Assembly: GCA_022393335.1 (NCBI GenBank)
Contig: JAJEKB010021269.1
Span: 523,894 to 587,893, forward strand
Direction of reading: 5' to 3'
Length of the DNA stretch: 64,000 nucleotides
Source of the DNA: Macrotrachela quadricornifera
Taxonomy: Eukaryota > Rotifera > Eurotatoria > Philodinida > Philodinidae
This document shows positions 49,458 to 59,606 of this stretch, in pieces. The first letter of the stretch is position 1, and the number at the start of each line of letters is the position of its first letter. The translations under genes were made by a program, and so were the position numbers. The notes under the pieces were generated by a model, which was not told where the DNA came from, made no database searches, and was given only the letters and a program-made list of their open reading frames with translations.

Positions 49458-51089
49458 CATACACTAGGTAATAATTCAAAATTTGAAAAGCTGAATTTTT
49501 TATCAATATTTTACTTTTGATTTCCTGCTTCTTCTCAGAAGTATGGATAGATAATTTGACAATATGTTTAATGTATTCGATTCCTTTTTTTGAATAGATA
49601 TAGTCAAAACAATATAAATATATTGACTGAAAGAGAACTTCAAGCTATATTACAATGTATGTAATTAATTTCTTTTAAAAAACACTTTTTTAGTGATAAA
49701 AAATTTCAGAAAAATAATTTTACTGATAGTAACAAAATCATATCCGCACAGTTTGGTCAATTTATTCCAAAACGATTTACCTTATTTTTTCTTTCAAAAA
49801 TGACTTATTGACATAAGCTAATTTTCTCATTTATTCATCTTACTCATATTGCCAATGTTATTAGGATATTTTAACTTGAGAGAAATAAATATCTGATAAT
49901 GAAACATTTGATAGTATATCGAAGAGTTCAGTAAATATTTTCTGATAGAACAATCTTTACATTTCGTTTAACAGAAGTAATTATTTGAAATATGTTTGTA
50001 TATACAAGAAAAGGCACGATTGATCATGTCTTTAAAAAACTTCAAAACAATATTTCGATCATGTTGACTAAATAATAAACATTTGAAATTTTATCACTAA
50101 TACATCAAATGCTAACACGTGCGGATAATTGATCCTAATAAATCATATTTATACGAACGACATTTTTGAATTATTCAGCTAATTGTTCCAAGGTGTTCTA
50201 AGAGTATTGCTATGGCTTTTCATATTATTCAGCATAGAATTAAGACCAAAGAATGTAACAGACAAGTGCTAGATCAGTGACGCTCATTTAATATAGAAAA
50301 GAAGCTGTCTTATTAGACAGAATATGTAATAATGATGGGCCCGTGTGATTTACAAAACTCCTATCGAAGATCAAGGAGATGTGATTATTAAACTAATTGA
50401 GGTAAGGTATAACATTATCAATGCAGCATTTTGATATGTACATTGATAGTGATAGTTTGTCAAGCAAAACGAACTTATGGATACTCCCTCTCCCTGCTCT
50501 TTTTGATCGATATTCAGATCTGAAAGATGGTGTGACCGATCGAGCCGAAAAATTTTTTGTAGGCGCATATGCTTACATCTCAGAGGTAGTTTTGAGCTTT
50601 TTCAAAAATCTCACTTTCTTTTCTCTTTATTGAAAAAATACTGAATGGTTCTTGTAAAAAACTTTTTTTCTGATTTTCAAAATCGCATAAATTCCGATTG
50701 ATTTGTAAGAATTGAAAACAGTTAAAAAGACGTTTGGAAAATACTTTGAAGTATCTGTGCTAAAAACTCCAGCTCAGTCGGACAAAGTTAAAGGGTAGTT
50801 GCTTATGACATAATGATGCGCCTTGCGTGAAAAACTGATTTTCGGAAAAAATGAAAAATAAGTTTGAGAAGTGTCAAGATCATTTCTCAAAGATTATATA
50901 ATCGGTTTATCATGCAAAATCTAATAGACATATTACAACGTTTTCTTGACATTTTTCTATGAGGGATAAATTTTCGTAAGTATCACATAAAAGATTAACA
51001 GCAGACTGATTTGAGCTCATTCAAACGCCAATCACAAACCAATACATAGCCTATTCAGAGAACACATAAACAGAATCTTTTTTTAGGTT
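49458..51089. other. gene-free stretch
   Basis: No gene supported. From about 50340 the sequence is less AT-rich; overlapping open frames on both strands at 50371-50633 have no family match. Confidence 0.35.
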
Positions 51090-51295
51090 TTATCTCAAAA
51101 AGAAGAAGGGGGGAGTATTTTTAAGAATTTGGAAAAAGTCGTAATAGATTTGGATTGCTCGATTGTATAAAAATTTTGATCAAGTATGATAACTTTCTAT
51201 AAAGTTTGATCGAAATTTTTGACGATCAAAAATTCCAAATCTATAATTAGTTTTTCGAAATTCTAAAGTTTGATTCTTCTTGGCAAACTACCAGC
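51090..51295. repeat. foldback element 11, short
   Basis: GAATTTGGAAAAAGTCG and ATAGATTTGGATTG (51117-51160) are mirrored by CAAAAATTCCAAATCTAT and TTTTTCGAAATTCTAAAG (51226-51270). Arms of about 80-95 bp with several mismatches. Its CATAAAGTTTGATC core recurs in the tandem array at 54.5-55.4 kb. Confidence 0.55.
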
Positions 51296-52445
51296 ATTAA
51301 TATCGTTTCGTTTTGGTATTGGAAATATTAGCATTATTATGTCTTTGAATTCAAACTGATTGTAGCTTTTTTTGAGCATATCTAATCGTGCTTTTTCATA
51401 TATACAAACACACGTGAAATAACTGTTTGGATTTTACAAAATCAAAACATTATTGTACCAAAAAATAGTTGACAAACTCTTCGATATATTATCAAATATT
51501 TTATTACCAGACATTTGTTTATCTCAAGGCAGAATCTTCTAACGACATTGATAGTGATGTCCCTCAAAGAAACAGCAATGTAAATTGTTCCAGAATAAAG
51601 CAAATAACATGATAATTTGAACATGATGTTGTCTTCATGGTACTGATTCATCTTAGAAATAGACTGTGTTGTATCCATTTATTATCAGTCAGATAATAAC
51701 AAAGCAAAACAAATGAGGGCTGTATATACTCTCTCTCAAATTACAGAGGTGGAAACATGAAGGAAGAGAAAACTGTAACGGCGGCGGAATAAAACCAACA
51801 AAATATGCGAAGGAGATAATGAGATATGATGTGAGCGTGGACGATATGTTAGGAGGATGAAAGAAATGTTCGAGAAGTGTAGGTGAAAACAAAACAAACA
51901 TGTGAGAAGGAAAAGGATGTATCATGGTTAATGGACATGACATGGACAAATGGAAACTGATAGAAACTCCACGCGATTTCAAAATACTGAACCAGTTTTA
52001 TAATGACGTGTCTTTATACAAGTAACTATAGTGACAGATTGAAAGAGTAGATTGGTGTAGTCCTCAATATAAATGTTTCCTGATTACTTTATCTTTTCAG
52101 AATAGACACGTTCATGACCATTTTGCACATATTTACTCTGAATATAACAATATGCTTTTATAGCAAACCGAAGAAAAGATAAAGACAGGAATAACAACAG
52201 AGATAGAGTAAGAAAGGAAGAAGAACAAGAGATCAGCGAAAAACCATACTGATATCAGCAAAAACACTATAACTGAAATATGAACACTCAGTAATTTCTC
52301 TTCAAAACTATAAACATTATAAATATTAGTCTCTTCCGTGCTAGAAATTAACAAAAAAAATAACTATTGTAAGAGGACATCGGAACATATGTAGTTTAGT
52401 TTTATATGAACGAATGGATTTATTATGTAATTAATTAGGATAAAA
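51296..52445. other. upstream region of the JmjC-like gene
   Basis: No gene supported. Part of it (51700-52000) is purine-rich on the plus strand. Confidence 0.35.
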
Positions 52446-53444
52446 ATGTCATCGATCTGGATGGATGTTCCCACTATACAAATTAATGGAAATCAACTAC
52501 AAAACTTGATCAATTTTCTTTACCAACATCAACAAACTTTGAAAGAATTTGGGGCAATAAAAATTCAACTGGATGCTAGTTGTAAAGTAGCTTTGAAGAA
52601 ACGACGAAAAAATATTATGTTACAGCCCGTTACAGAACAGATTGTAAATATAAGTAAAGATGAACCTATTTACATTGTGAAAGAAGTTGATCGTATTGAC
52701 GAACCTACTCAAGAAACGTTATCGATAACAGATGAATGTCAGTTTTGGTCTTCGTTATCGCGTTCCAATAATAAACGACATCGTATAAATACTTCGGTAC
52801 TGCATGATACTAGTTTTTTCTTAAAGAAAAAGTTATCTCGCTCATATTTTAACATCCATCGTTTATCTAATCAGTCACTTATGAAGTCAATGGGTAGCAA
52901 AGTAACGCATAGATTCGTGTCATCCATTAGGAGGGCGCATGGACCTGGTACAGTTTTTCCTTTAGCTTCTGCTCAACAGCATCTTTTTTCACTTTATTAC
53001 CATCATGAAGGTGGTCCACATCACTGGTATATTATTCCTCATCGTGAACGAATAGCTCTACAAACAATAATTGATAAACAAAATTCATCCATTTGTCTTG
53101 ATCATGGACGAATATTAATTTGCCCTTCGATGCTAGACAAATATCATATTCGTTATCATCGAATTATTCAACATCCAAACGAATTGGTGATTTTATCGAC
53201 TGGAACTCTAGCACAAAGTTTCACAGAAGATGCCAGTTGGAGTGAATCTATCGAGTTTGCTTTACCTAATTGGATTCAAGATGATCATGCAAACATATCG
53301 TCTTGTCGGTGCAATATTTCTCAAGACACTTTGCACGAAACAATTGATGTTACCTTATTTCGACATGAACTTGTACAACAATATACTACTTCGGACCTCA
53401 ATATTATTACTACTGATAAATCATTAGATTTGAAAGGTTCATAA
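52446..53444 (+). CDS. KDM4-like JmjN/JmjC protein with degenerate active site
   Basis: One 332-residue frame. Residues 8-41 (VPTIQINGNQLQNLINFLYQ and FGAIKIQL) align with a JmjN domain. Residues 98-280 align with JmjC: FWSSL, FNIHRLSN, FSLYYHHEGGPHHWYIIP, ICPSMLDKYHIRYHRIIQHP and IEFALPNWIQ. A following SCRCN matches the cysteine pair of the KDM4 zinc site; Cys217 and His220 may supply the rest. Aligned by eye to KDM4 demethylases, the iron ligands His, Glu and His are Ala174, Ala176 and Leu255, and the 2-oxoglutarate contacts Asn and Lys are Tyr184 and His192. Demethylase activity should therefore be absent; a structural or reader role is inferred. Basic tracts (KKRRK, KRHR) suit a nuclear protein. 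An alternative end splices 53436 to 53489 (52-bp intron, weak GTTCAT donor) and adds an Asn/Thr-rich tail to 53562. Confidence 0.85.
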   Translation: MSSIWMDVPTIQINGNQLQNLINFLYQHQQTLKEFGAIKIQLDASCKVALKKRRKNIMLQPVTEQIVNISKDEPIYIVKEVDRIDEPTQETLSITDECQFWSSLSRSNNKRHRINTSVLHDTSFFLKKKLSRSYFNIHRLSNQSLMKSMGSKVTHRFVSSIRRAHGPGTVFPLASAQQHLFSLYYHHEGGPHHWYIIPHRERIALQTIIDKQNSSICLDHGRILICPSMLDKYHIRYHRIIQHPNELVILSTGTLAQSFTEDASWSESIEFALPNWIQDDHANISSCRCNISQDTLHETIDVTLFRHELVQQYTTSDLNIITTDKSLDLKGS

Positions 53445-53562
53445 GTGTATTTATAGTAGTCTTTTTTTACTATCCTATATGTTTTTAGATAATAATGATA
53501 CTGATATGGTTACTAAATCAAAATCAAATACTACTACTATCAACTCAACTAACGGTATCTAA

Positions 53563-54502
53563 CATTTTTAAATCCTCTAATATGCCTAACTATACTATTG
53601 AACTCTATGTCGAATGTTCTCTGAAATTTAATTTGCCCACTATGAAGTAGAAGTTTTTTATTAATACAGATCGCCTCATAAATAATGTTGAAAGGCATCA
53701 CTACTTTTGATGAAAATCTAGAAATTGAGTTTTTTCATCTTCATTGAAAAATCTGCAATCTATTCCTTTTTCGATCTTCTGGTTTTTCAATTGCTGAATA
53801 TACTTTTAGTGTGTAGTTGAGAATAAGACTATCGTCAAATTTGAAATGATGGAAAAATAAATGATTTACAGTTTTGTTTGATGAAAGTTGAACAAAAAAC
53901 TAGATTTGTCTGTTTTATGAGACTGATCCATATCAATAAAAGCTCGGCGTTTTCAACTATCGTATGAAAGAAAACTAATAAATTAGTTTTGTCAAATAAA
54001 AAAGCTATAGAAATTTACTCTTATGCCGACGTTTTGAGATATCCTGCAGAATTTTTTTTATAACATAATGACTTTTTTTTACTGCACTTGATTTTGTGAA
54101 TGAATCAATTGATTCTAAATCATAATTTAGCTGAAAGTATGATTGTCACAAATACGAAGCTCATCATGCCACTGGAACCAATTGTATCACCGTCCATCGA
54201 CAGCTGCTTTTCAGAAGGAGATAACAATGCTCAAGTACAATATGACGTATTGGAGTGAGTAAAACACACTAGAAGAAATTTATTTTCAGAATAATCAGAG
54301 TGCAAAGAAATAATTCATCCGTGAGAATAGGATTTAACAGTAAGAGAGACATAAACGCCTACACTCACGTACTTTTTGCAGTATGAATCGTGGTGTATCT
54401 ATGCTATAATTTTCATGAATTTGACTTGAGGCAATCAAAAGAAATATGATCATCAATAAATACTGTTAAGAGCTTCCTTGAGAGCAAGAGAAACAGAACT
54501 TT
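53563..54502. other. gene-free stretch
   Basis: Nothing supported downstream of the JmjC-like gene. Confidence 0.35.
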
Positions 54503-55360
54503 ATTCTCTCTACTGGAAGGAGGGTTATGCGCTGAGCAGATATCATAAAAAAAAACGAGTTGATGATTGTTCATGTGTTCGTGTAATTATTGCATGAATA
54601 TGCATTGATAGTAGTTTTCCATAAAACTTGATCAAAGGGTAATCGAGGATGATGATTCCAAATCTGATGTCAGTTTTAATTAAGTATTATCTGATTATTA
54701 GCTAATTATTAATATTTTCAATAAAACTTCACCAAAGATCTTGCGTGATAAAAACCTAGAATCTAGGATTAATTTCTCCCTTCTACTAAAAGCAATATAA
54801 TCTCTCTACTGAAAGGAGAATTATGCGCCGAGAAGATGCCAAAAAAATGAGCAGATGTTTGTTCGTTCGTTTTTCATTTGGTGGGTATTGATACTGGTTT
54901 TCGATAAAACTAGACAAAAGGAGAATCGAGGGTGCAGAATCTCATCCTGTAGTTAGTTTTTGGTTATCATTAACTAATTATTAACGAATTAATAATTGAT
55001 AGACATTAATTATTAATATTGGCTAGAAAATTTCATCAAAGGATAGTCTAGGATGTTAATCGAAATCTGTAGTAAGCTTTTGATTGTCATCACGAAGCAT
55101 TAATCATTAATGATTCTTTCTACTGAAAGGAGGGTTGTACATCAAGGAGTTACTGGGAAAAAAAACGAGCAAAATGTTTGTTCATATGTCTACTCGCTTG
55201 GTAATTATTAATATTTTTCATAAAACTTAACTAAAGGTGGAAATCTGAATCTGTGATGAGTTTTTGTTAATTATTAGTTATTTAGTTTTATCTGCGAGAA
55301 AGAGGGTTATGTGCGAAGTAGTCAAAGCGATTAAACGTTCGTTCGCTCATTCATTGGTTT
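54503..55360 (+). repeat. degenerate tandem array, unit about 300 bp
   Basis: The phrase CTCTACTGGAAGGAGGGTTATG at about 54508 returns in varied form at about 54804 (CTCTACTGAAAGGAGAATTA), 55117 (TTCTACTGAAAGGAGGGTTG) and 55290 (GCGAGAAAGAGGGTTATG). Each is followed by an A-run, GAGCAxATGTTTGTTC-like sequence, then CATAAAACTTxATCAAAGG and TAATTATTAATATT. Spacings are about 296, 313 and 170 bp, so three nearly full units and a truncated one are present. Related single cores occur at 51180 and 56255. Confidence 0.7.
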
Positions 55361-56149
55361 GATTGCTGTGGAAAGAAAAAAAATAAATATAATTTTGATA
55401 ATAACTTCATTACTGAATGTGGTAAACCACCTAATCACATGTGTTCTATATGTAGCTGTAGTCTAATGGGGATCTGAACTAGCAGATTCCAGCGACTGAA
55501 ACCTTTTTTTTTCATAAGCACTGCGGAACATAAATCGGCTTATTATATTCTTATGTGCGCGAATATGACAAAGGGAAAGATCCTTTGGTTTGGAACGCAT
55601 CTTCTTGTCAGATATGGGTGGTGTTTTGAAATTCAATATCTCATGAAGGAAACGTTCATTTTATATCTATGAACTCTAAATACGTCAACTAAATTATGAA
55701 GGTAGTAACCGACTTTCAGTTGAAAGCTTAGCGACGTTTGCGTCGCGTTACCTACTTTTAAGAACTAGATAACTAAAGAATGTTTTCAGATAGCTAAGCG
55801 GTAGTTTGTAGCAAAAATCTTGGTAACAAGGATACTTTTGATGCATCTTATTGAGATCAGATGTATGAAGCATTGCTTGGGTAGACTTCTGTGTTTCTGC
55901 GATGTGACCTTTCTGCAGAATCTCTAACACTCTAGCATCTACTAGTCTGAAGTGTCAAAAATTAAATATTCATTTCTCCATTATAATACGGTTACATGGT
56001 TTAAGTATTAGCGATGGTAACTTGAGAATATGAAAGGTTCATAGTCATTAACGGCGGCTTAGTCAATCGAATTATATCTCTATTCTGAACTAGTTCAAAT
56101 GTCGAAAGACGATAATTTGCACGAAAAAGACTATGTCGGACTATTTACT
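55361..56149. other. gene-free stretch
   Basis: Nothing supported. Confidence 0.35.
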
Positions 56150-56351
56150 AAGACATTGAGAGTAGATTTCTGAGAGACTCAGACAATCGTGATACAATGA
56201 CAATTCAGATTTCACTGATTTTTTTATCGATGAGAGGAAGCATTGATATTAGTATTCCATAAAACTTTCGGTCCAACCGGACCAATTCTTCCAAGTTAAA
56301 AAATCGAAATAGGAGCAAAACTTTTGAAAATTTTTACTAGCGATTTTTTAT

Positions 56352-56621
56352 GTGATATCTTTAGTAAAAATGATTTTTCTACTACTTTCTTTTGGCCTTT
56401 TGACTTTTTATTTTTTTGTTCATAACTACCAAGATGTTATGCTTCTGCATACAAAATTTGAGAAATTTTCAGTGATCTTTATGGATTCTGAAAGCGTCAC
56501 AAGAAAGTTCTACATTGATGTTTCTTATGAAAATGTTGACCCGTTGTATTCTGTGAGGCAACAGTCAGTCTTCCTAATATTCCTATCATTGATAGAGTAT
56601 ACCAAGGGATATTACTTATAA
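56352..56621 (+). CDS. mirrored open frame in palindrome arm, left copy
   Basis: An 89-residue frame with a hydrophobic start (MISLVKMIFLLLSFGLLTFY) followed by HNYQDVMLLHTKFEKF and DSESVTRKFYIDV, ending in GYYL. The counterpart on the opposite arm at 58625-58897 keeps the same frame and stop over about 85 residues at roughly 65-70% identity. The frame may encode a small membrane-attached protein of the element, or the similarity may simply reflect the shared DNA. No family recognised. Confidence 0.3.
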   Translation: MISLVKMIFLLLSFGLLTFYFFVHNYQDVMLLHTKFEKFSVIFMDSESVTRKFYIDVSYENVDPLYSVRQQSVFLIFLSLIEYTKGYYL

Positions 56622-56829
56622 ATTTTTTAGTTTTGGTCTCTGAAAAAATGGATAGTTTTCGTCACAACCCATCAGATGTCATATTGGTATATATATTCAC
56701 TTCCAATAGGTTTTTCGTAACTAAAGCAAGTATGTTGAATACGAAACTCTTGTACAAATATATAAATAATATATGCTTCTCTCAGTTTCTTTCATTATTT
56801 ATGACTGTAACCGAAAATATTTCTGATAG

Positions 56830-57745
56830 ATAAATATAAGTTGAGAGAAGACAAATGGTTCAGAACGTTTGAACAACACGGAAACGTAATGATTTATTGA
56901 TTAATAATAAGAGAAATAATTACACATAATAATGAAAAAGGTAATAAATGGACACAGCGAAATATTCATTTTATTCTGCTTAAATGCATATACATTAATT
57001 AACGCACTTCAGGTTCAGACTCTTATTCGGTCTTCAAGTTTCAATAACAATTCAATATGACTTCTTTTCAAAAAGAACTTGTATTTTAAGATACGACTAA
57101 CTCTGTCTTGTTATACGTACTGACTCTAGATTATCGACAAGTAATTACTGAGGCTAGACGCAACTATCTCCTATTAACCACTGTACACAACTATTAACTG
57201 TTATCGACTGTCTTCTTCTAGAACATCCCAGAGAGATATTCAAGTAAAGAACAAAAGAACGAAAGAGAGAGAAACTGAGAAAAACGTATAGAGACAAAAT
57301 ATGCCGAGAGAAGAAGAAAAAGGAAATAGGAATTAGGGTAATAAAAGATAACCTATTATTAAAATAGATAAATGAGGGTGTCATATAAAAGAATGTCGTC
57401 TATTTTCTTGGCACAATGACTATTTACTCTTCAACTAATATAAATAAAATAAGAATGTTCAATAACCATTTATTTATGTACTGTTATACACACATATTTC
57501 AAAGTTAACAAATTAGCATTTAAACTTCATGAGTGATATGAAAGTTTATATTATATTTATCACTAATCTCCTCAATAAATGAAGCTATGTGTAGTTTCTA
57601 CAAAGTTCATCAGGTCTAAAATCTTTACAAAAACTTGTCAGATGCGATTTACTCATTTATTCACTTCTATTTTTATAAAATTTAATATTGAAAATTCAAT
57701 CTGAATAAAACTAATATGCATTAATATACTTGAATGAAGTATAAT
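56830..57745. other. sequence present in only one arm of the palindrome
   Basis: This stretch interrupts the mirror symmetry: similarity stops near 56800 and resumes near 57745, while in the right arm the matching points are adjacent (about 58455). It holds no supported gene. It could be a solo LTR or another insertion; no terminal repeats or target duplication were defined. Confidence 0.5.
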
Positions 57746-58624
57746 AAATATAAAACCTAGCGTACCAAAAGTTTTGCGACATTTCTTATTGTCTCTTGTA
57801 TCTCGACCGAGGTAATAGATAAGGGTCTGATGTTTTTTTTTCAAAAGATACGTCATTAAAAGCTCTAGAAGGATGCTAATAACAGATCTCAAATGGTTTC
57901 CATTAATAGTCTCGTTAATGTACAAAATGCAAGATCTATATGATAGCACTTTGTCTCACTGCTATTCAGATAAAAATTGATACATTTCAGAATATTTTTC
58001 GATTCTGTATTGCATCCGCAGGTCGAACTTCCGAAAAAAGATTCTATAGACAAAAAAAGGTTTTGAAAGTTTCTAAAGAATATTTTTTCTTCAGTTCGAC
58101 CTGCGGATACAATACAGAACCAAAATCAATTCTGGCAGACATTCAGTTTTTCCTGAGTTCCATGAGTAGATCTATCTAAGCTGGATGATTATATTCAGAT
58201 TGAAAATGAAAACATGTTTTATTCGCTTCCTATTATGCTGCTGACAACGAGACAGAGTACTATCGTAAAGGTCTTCAATTTTATGCATGAAAAAAATCAT
58301 GAATATAAACCATTCGACATCTGTTAGTATCATTCTTGTAGAGGTTTTAATGTCAAATCTTTTAAAAATAGTTCGGACTTATCTCTTACCTAGGCCAAGA
58401 TGCATGCGAAATAAGAAATATTGGAAACCTTATGGTACACTTGGTATATTGGAAGAAATTGAAAGGAGCATATATTATTTATAATATATGTACAAGGGTT
58501 TCGTATTCGATATATTTGCTTTAGTTACGAAAAACCCATTGGAAGTGAATATATATACCAATATAATATCTGATGGGTTGTGATGAAAAGTATCCCTTTG
58601 TTTCAGAGACCAAAGCTAAAAAAT

Positions 58625-58897
58625 TTATGGGTAATATCCCTTGGCATATTCTATCAATAGTAGGAATATAAGCACGATCAGCTGTTGCCGTATAGAATGC
58701 AGTAGGTCAACATTTTCATAAAAAACATCAATATAGAGCTTTCGTGTGACGCTTTCAGAATCCGTAAACATCGCTGGAAATTTCTCAAATTTTGTATGCA
58801 GAAGCATAACACCTTGGCAGTTATGAATGAAAAATAAAAAGTCAAAAGCCCAAAAGAGAGTAGTAGTAGAAAAATCGTTTTTACTAAAAAATATCAC
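58625..58897 (-). CDS. mirrored open frame in palindrome arm, right copy
   Basis: A 90-residue minus-strand frame matching the left-arm frame: HNCQGVMLLHTKFEKF, TDSESVTRKLYIDV, YENVDLLHSIRQQ, ending EYAKGYYP. The hydrophobic beginning differs more than the rest. Whether it is expressed is unknown. Confidence 0.3.
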   Translation of the reverse strand: MIFFSKNDFSTTTLFWAFDFLFFIHNCQGVMLLHTKFEKFPAMFTDSESVTRKLYIDVFYENVDLLHSIRQQLIVLIFLLLIEYAKGYYP

Positions 58898-59105
58898 ATA
58901 AAAAAGTCACTAGTAAAAATTTTCGAAAATTTGACTCTTATTTCGATTTTTTAACTTGGAAGAAGTGGTCCGATAGGACTGAAATTTTGATGGGATACTT
59001 TCATTAGTGCTCCCTGTCATCGATAAAAGAATCAGAAAAATTTGAGATGTCATTGTATCATGATCATGTGAGTCTCTCAGAAACCTACTCGTAAACACTA
59101 GAAAC

Positions 59106-59606
59106 GTGATGTATTAGTCACATTTTTTCACTACCTGAACTTCTTGCAATTCCTCGTACTTCGAAACATACTCAATTCGAGAGGTTACCTCCTTATGATT
59201 CTTCTTACATGCATGATAGAAATAACCTCAAGTGCTTAGACACAGATCAGCGTCTTAAACCGAATGATAGAAATAAATAATAATGTCTTATTATTATGAA
59301 AAAAGTATGTTTTCAACTATGCACTGTTGAAATGGAATCAATAATCAACAAATGTCGATTCAAAAAGAAATTAAAAATTATAGAAATAGTTTGCTTCCAA
59401 AAATTATTTTTCTTCAATAGAATCAGCTCATTCATCTTTATGAATAACCAATTTTTATTTATCATTAACAGAGTTAGATCTTAACATATAATGATTATTA
59501 TTTCTTAGATATTGCTAGAATCCAGAGTTTGCTTGATCCTACGCTTCTTCAATTCTTTTATTATTCTTTGCAACACGTAGTGTTATAGTATATCTTAGCT
59601 ATAAAT
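59106..59606. other. upstream region of the RRM gene
   Basis: AT-rich; an open frame at 59296-59484 is Lys/Ile/Phe-rich and unsupported. TATAAAT lies only about 7 nt before the ATG at 59607, too close to be its TATA box. Confidence 0.35.

Larger units (their letters stand above)
56150..59105. repeat. large palindromic element, about 3 kb
   Basis: Outer arms about 56150-56800 and 58460-59105 are mirrors (TTTCTGAGAGACTCAGACAA with the reverse complement of GTGAGTCTCTCAGAAACC; TTATGCTTCTGCATACAAAA with its mirror). Inner arms about 57745-57930 and 58295-58450 are also mirrors (GCGTACCAAAAGTTTTGCGA against CCTTATGGTACACTTGG read in reverse). The centre is a tight hairpin at 58001-58120 (TTGCATCCGCAGGTCGAACT with GTTCGACCTGCGGATACAAT). 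Each outer arm carries the same open frame: 56352-56621 plus and 58625-58897 minus, sharing MLLHTKFEKF, DSESVTRK and YENVD. The left arm is about 0.9 kb longer because of an insertion. Confidence 0.78.
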
